Assembly (NCBI GenBank): GCA_014653985.1
Contig: JACWDT010000004.1
Location: forward strand, 1 to 64,000
Origin: Pelagibacterales bacterium SAG-MED22
GTDB taxonomy: Bacteria > Pseudomonadota > Alphaproteobacteria > Pelagibacterales > Pelagibacteraceae
Direction of reading: 5' to 3'
Length of the DNA: 64,000 nt
A model generated the notes under the pieces. It worked only from the letters and a program-made list of their open reading frames with translations, did no database searches and had not been told where the DNA came from. Shown here piece after piece: positions 62,416 to 64,000 of this stretch; position 1 is the first letter of the stretch; each line of letters opens with the position of its first letter. The translations under genes and the position numbers were made by a program.

Positions 62416-63201
62416 CTATTCTGTAAAAAAATTATTTTTTCTTGAGTTTGATTTTACCTTAACATGAGTTTTCCAAAAAGAATTATTATTTTGTCCTTTT
62501 TTTCTATTTTTAGTTTTTGAACTTGACTCCATTAAATCAAAGTCATAATCAATATAAAAATACTTCCTATCTATTTCTCCCTTATATTTACTTACAGCAT
62601 GGTATGCTCCTGGAACATTTAAAAAAAAAACACAAAAATTTTTATTAATTTTATAATTTTTAACAAGTTTAATATTTTTTTTTGAAGGAAATATGTCAAA
62701 AATCTCAGTCTCTTTAATATTTTTATACATTTGTAAATTTCCACCCTTATTAATATCTGAAGTAGGATAATAAATTCCTGAAATAAGATGATCTCTTCTG
62801 TCTAAGTGTGGACTTTTCAAATATCCCTTTTTCATTACTGCGAAATTCATATTATATTTGATTTTTGTATTTAAAAATTTAGTATTAACATGCTTTAATA
62901 TTTGATTTTTAAATTTTAATAAAATTAAAGGTTTAATTTTTTTTAAAACATTATTTACTTTTTTGAAGTTTTTTTTTTTAAGCAACGCTCTAAAAAGTTT
63001 AGAGTCAGGCATAACAGTTTTTTTTGTTTCTGATAAACTCTGGAATATTACTTGTTTTTTATTTATGTCCTCATAACATGGTAGAACTTTATTTAGATTA
63101 TTTAAATCAGATTTTGGAAGAAAATTTTCAATTACGAAATGTGGAAATGGTGAAAGTATAATTTTTGAATTTTGTATTTTTATTTGTAGTTGATCAAACA
63201 T
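62416..63201 (-). CDS. 2OG-Fe(II) oxygenase-like protein
   Basis: The 261-residue protein begins with ILSPFPHFVIENFL, an N-terminal strand shared with 2OG oxygenases of carbohydrate loci. It has the iron HxD in SPHLDRRDHLISGIYYP near residue 131, the distal histidine in PGAYHAVSKYKG near 200 and the arginine in DRKYFYIDY. A hydroxylation or oxidation of a sugar is likely. The ending after residue 230 is lysine- and asparagine-rich. It lies 30 bases upstream of the NeuA-like gene. Confidence 0.78.
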   Translation of the reverse strand: MFDQLQIKIQNSKIILSPFPHFVIENFLPKSDLNNLNKVLPCYEDINKKQVIFQSLSETKKTVMPDSKLFRALLKKKNFKKVNNVLKKIKPLILLKFKNQILKHVNTKFLNTKIKYNMNFAVMKKGYLKSPHLDRRDHLISGIYYPTSDINKGGNLQMYKNIKETEIFDIFPSKKNIKLVKNYKINKNFCVFFLNVPGAYHAVSKYKGEIDRKYFYIDYDFDLMESSSKTKNRKKGQNNNSFWKTHVKVKSNSRKNNFFTE

Positions 63202-63353
63202 AAAGCTAAAAGTCTAATTGATATATTATTAACACTAAGCGAATCAAAAATATAGCTAATTAAACTTGATAAAGTGTAATGATTAATAAAAATTTTTTAA
63301 AGCAAAAGATTGACATAAATTTAGTCTTATTAATCTTCTAATATATTATAAGT

Positions 63354-64000
63354 TCACTTATCTAATATTTTTCCATTTTGAAGTTCGAAAATGGTATCAC
63401 AGTCTTTTAAAGTATTTAAACGATGAGCAATTAGGACTATTGTTATATTTTTACTAAGCATATTTACAGCGTCCATTATTGCTTTTTCTGTTTGATTATC
63501 TAAAGAACTGGTTGCCTCATCCATTATTAATAGTTTTGGATTATGATAAAGAGCTCTTGCGATTCCTATTCTTTGACGCTGTCCACCTGATAATTTAATT
63601 CCTCGCTCACCTATTGTTGTCTCGTATTTATTAGGTAATTCGTTAGTAATATAATCATGTAAATTTGCAATCTTTGCTGCTTTTTGAACAGCTTCTTGAT
63701 TAATTTCTTTCACAGGTAGTCCAAATGCTATGTTTGCTGAAACTGTATCATCTGAAAGATAAATATGTTGTGGAACATATCCAATAGATCTTTGCCAAGA
63801 TCTTAAATTTTTTTTATTTATAATTTTTCCATCAATTTCTAGTTCACCATTTTGAGGCTCAAGAAGCCCTAAAATTATATCAACAGTAGTTGTTTTCCCA
63901 CATCCTGTAGGACCTATTAAACCAACCGTAGTGTTTGCTTCTATTTTTATATCGATGTCCTTTAATGAAGCTTTTTCTGTATTTGGATAAGTGAAACTTA
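63354..64000 (-). CDS. ABC exporter ATPase domain, 5' part beyond the window
   Basis: The frame is open to the right edge, so only the C-terminal 215 or so residues of a longer protein are visible. These form the nucleotide-binding domain: FTYPNTEKASLKDI, Walker A GPTGCGKTTT, the Q-loop in YVPQHIYL, signature KLSGGQRQR and Walker B LLIMDEATSSLD, then IAHRLNTLKD. The type is MsbA/PglK-like, with the membrane domain expected upstream. In an island with a PglC-type transferase and no Wzx, a PglK-like role flipping lipid-linked glycan is plausible. It could also be an unrelated lipid exporter. Confidence 0.87.
   Translation of the reverse strand, partial: SFTYPNTEKASLKDIDIKIEANTTVGLIGPTGCGKTTTVDIILGLLEPQNGELEIDGKIINKKNLRSWQRSIGYVPQHIYLSDDTVSANIAFGLPVKEINQEAVQKAAKIANLHDYITNELPNKYETTIGERGIKLSGGQRQRIGIARALYHNPKLLIMDEATSSLDNQTEKAIMDAVNMLSKNITIVLIAHRLNTLKDCDTIFELQNGKILDK

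Noticed and set aside
63310-63344. Plus-strand TTGACA and TAATAT as a promoter
   Set aside because: The spacer would be 23 bases and transcription would run into the ABC exporter gene antisense, so a promoter is not supported.
1-64000. tRNA, rRNA or riboswitch genes
   Set aside because: I saw no GGTTCGAATCC-type T-arm with matching acceptor stem, no rRNA-like GC-rich segment and no riboswitch core in the short intergenic gaps. A covariance-model search was not possible.

Overview
The window is strongly AT-rich, gene-dense DNA. Its short intergenic gaps, many TAATG and ATGA start/stop overlaps and gene content fit a streamlined marine alphaproteobacterium of the SAR11 clade (Candidatus Pelagibacter-like). 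The gene content pointing this way is ferric iron ABC uptake, AcuI, a dimethylglycine-dehydrogenase-like protein with ETF and ETF-QO, and a large surface-polysaccharide island. The assignment is inference from style and content, since no rRNA gene is present to confirm it.

Region 1 (1-18.6 kb) is conserved metabolism. From the left, on the minus strand, lie a truncated azlC and an fbpABC iron(III) importer preceded by two adjacent Fur-type boxes. Next come a LysR regulator, acuI and folE, then hisI with a DUF2237 gene on the plus strand. A catabolic block follows: a DMGDH-like dehydrogenase, EtfB, EtfA and ETF:ubiquinone oxidoreductase, which together would oxidise N-methylated glycines and pass electrons to the quinone pool. 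Small housekeeping genes come after: a secreted DUF4864 protein, a flavodoxin-fold quinone reductase, an MFS/BT1-like carrier, a CoA-binding protein, an ECHDC3-like crotonase, and a kinase plus nucleotidyltransferase pair.

Region 2 (18.6 kb to the right edge) is a surface-glycan biosynthesis island of at least 45 kb. It holds a Wzy/ligase-type membrane protein, a Wzz-like chain-length protein and a CapD/PglF-type dehydratase. A DegT aminotransferase and a PglD-type acetyltransferase adjoin an unusual acyl-carrier-protein cassette: two ACPs, a KAS III-like synthase, an ANL ligase, two SDRs and a PhyH oxygenase. A PglC-type initiating phosphosugar transferase and the complete fnlA-fnlB-fnlC set for UDP-L-FucNAc come next. 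Many glycosyltransferases, sugar epimerases, methyltransferases, an AsnB-like amidotransferase and a second polymerase-like protein follow. A plus-strand operon encodes SxtJ, a 49-residue DUF5989-like protein, a NodU-type carbamoyltransferase and an SGNH hydrolase. The right end has a CDP-paratose-epimerase-like gene, a NeuA-like cytidylyltransferase, a 2OG-Fe(II) oxygenase and the end of an ABC exporter, possibly a PglK-like flippase. No Wzx flippase is visible.

The most interesting points are: (a) the acyl-ACP cassette beside aminosugar genes, which may build and attach a hydroxyacyl group to a diamino sugar; (b) a roughly 250-base imperfect direct repeat on either side of a methyltransferase gene, made of the end of one flanking gene and the start of the other, which looks like a gene-insertion scar; and (c) a dead chimera in which the first 12 codons of an epimerase run straight into a glycosyltransferase tail. 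The last two are physical traces of how such hypervariable islands are reshuffled.
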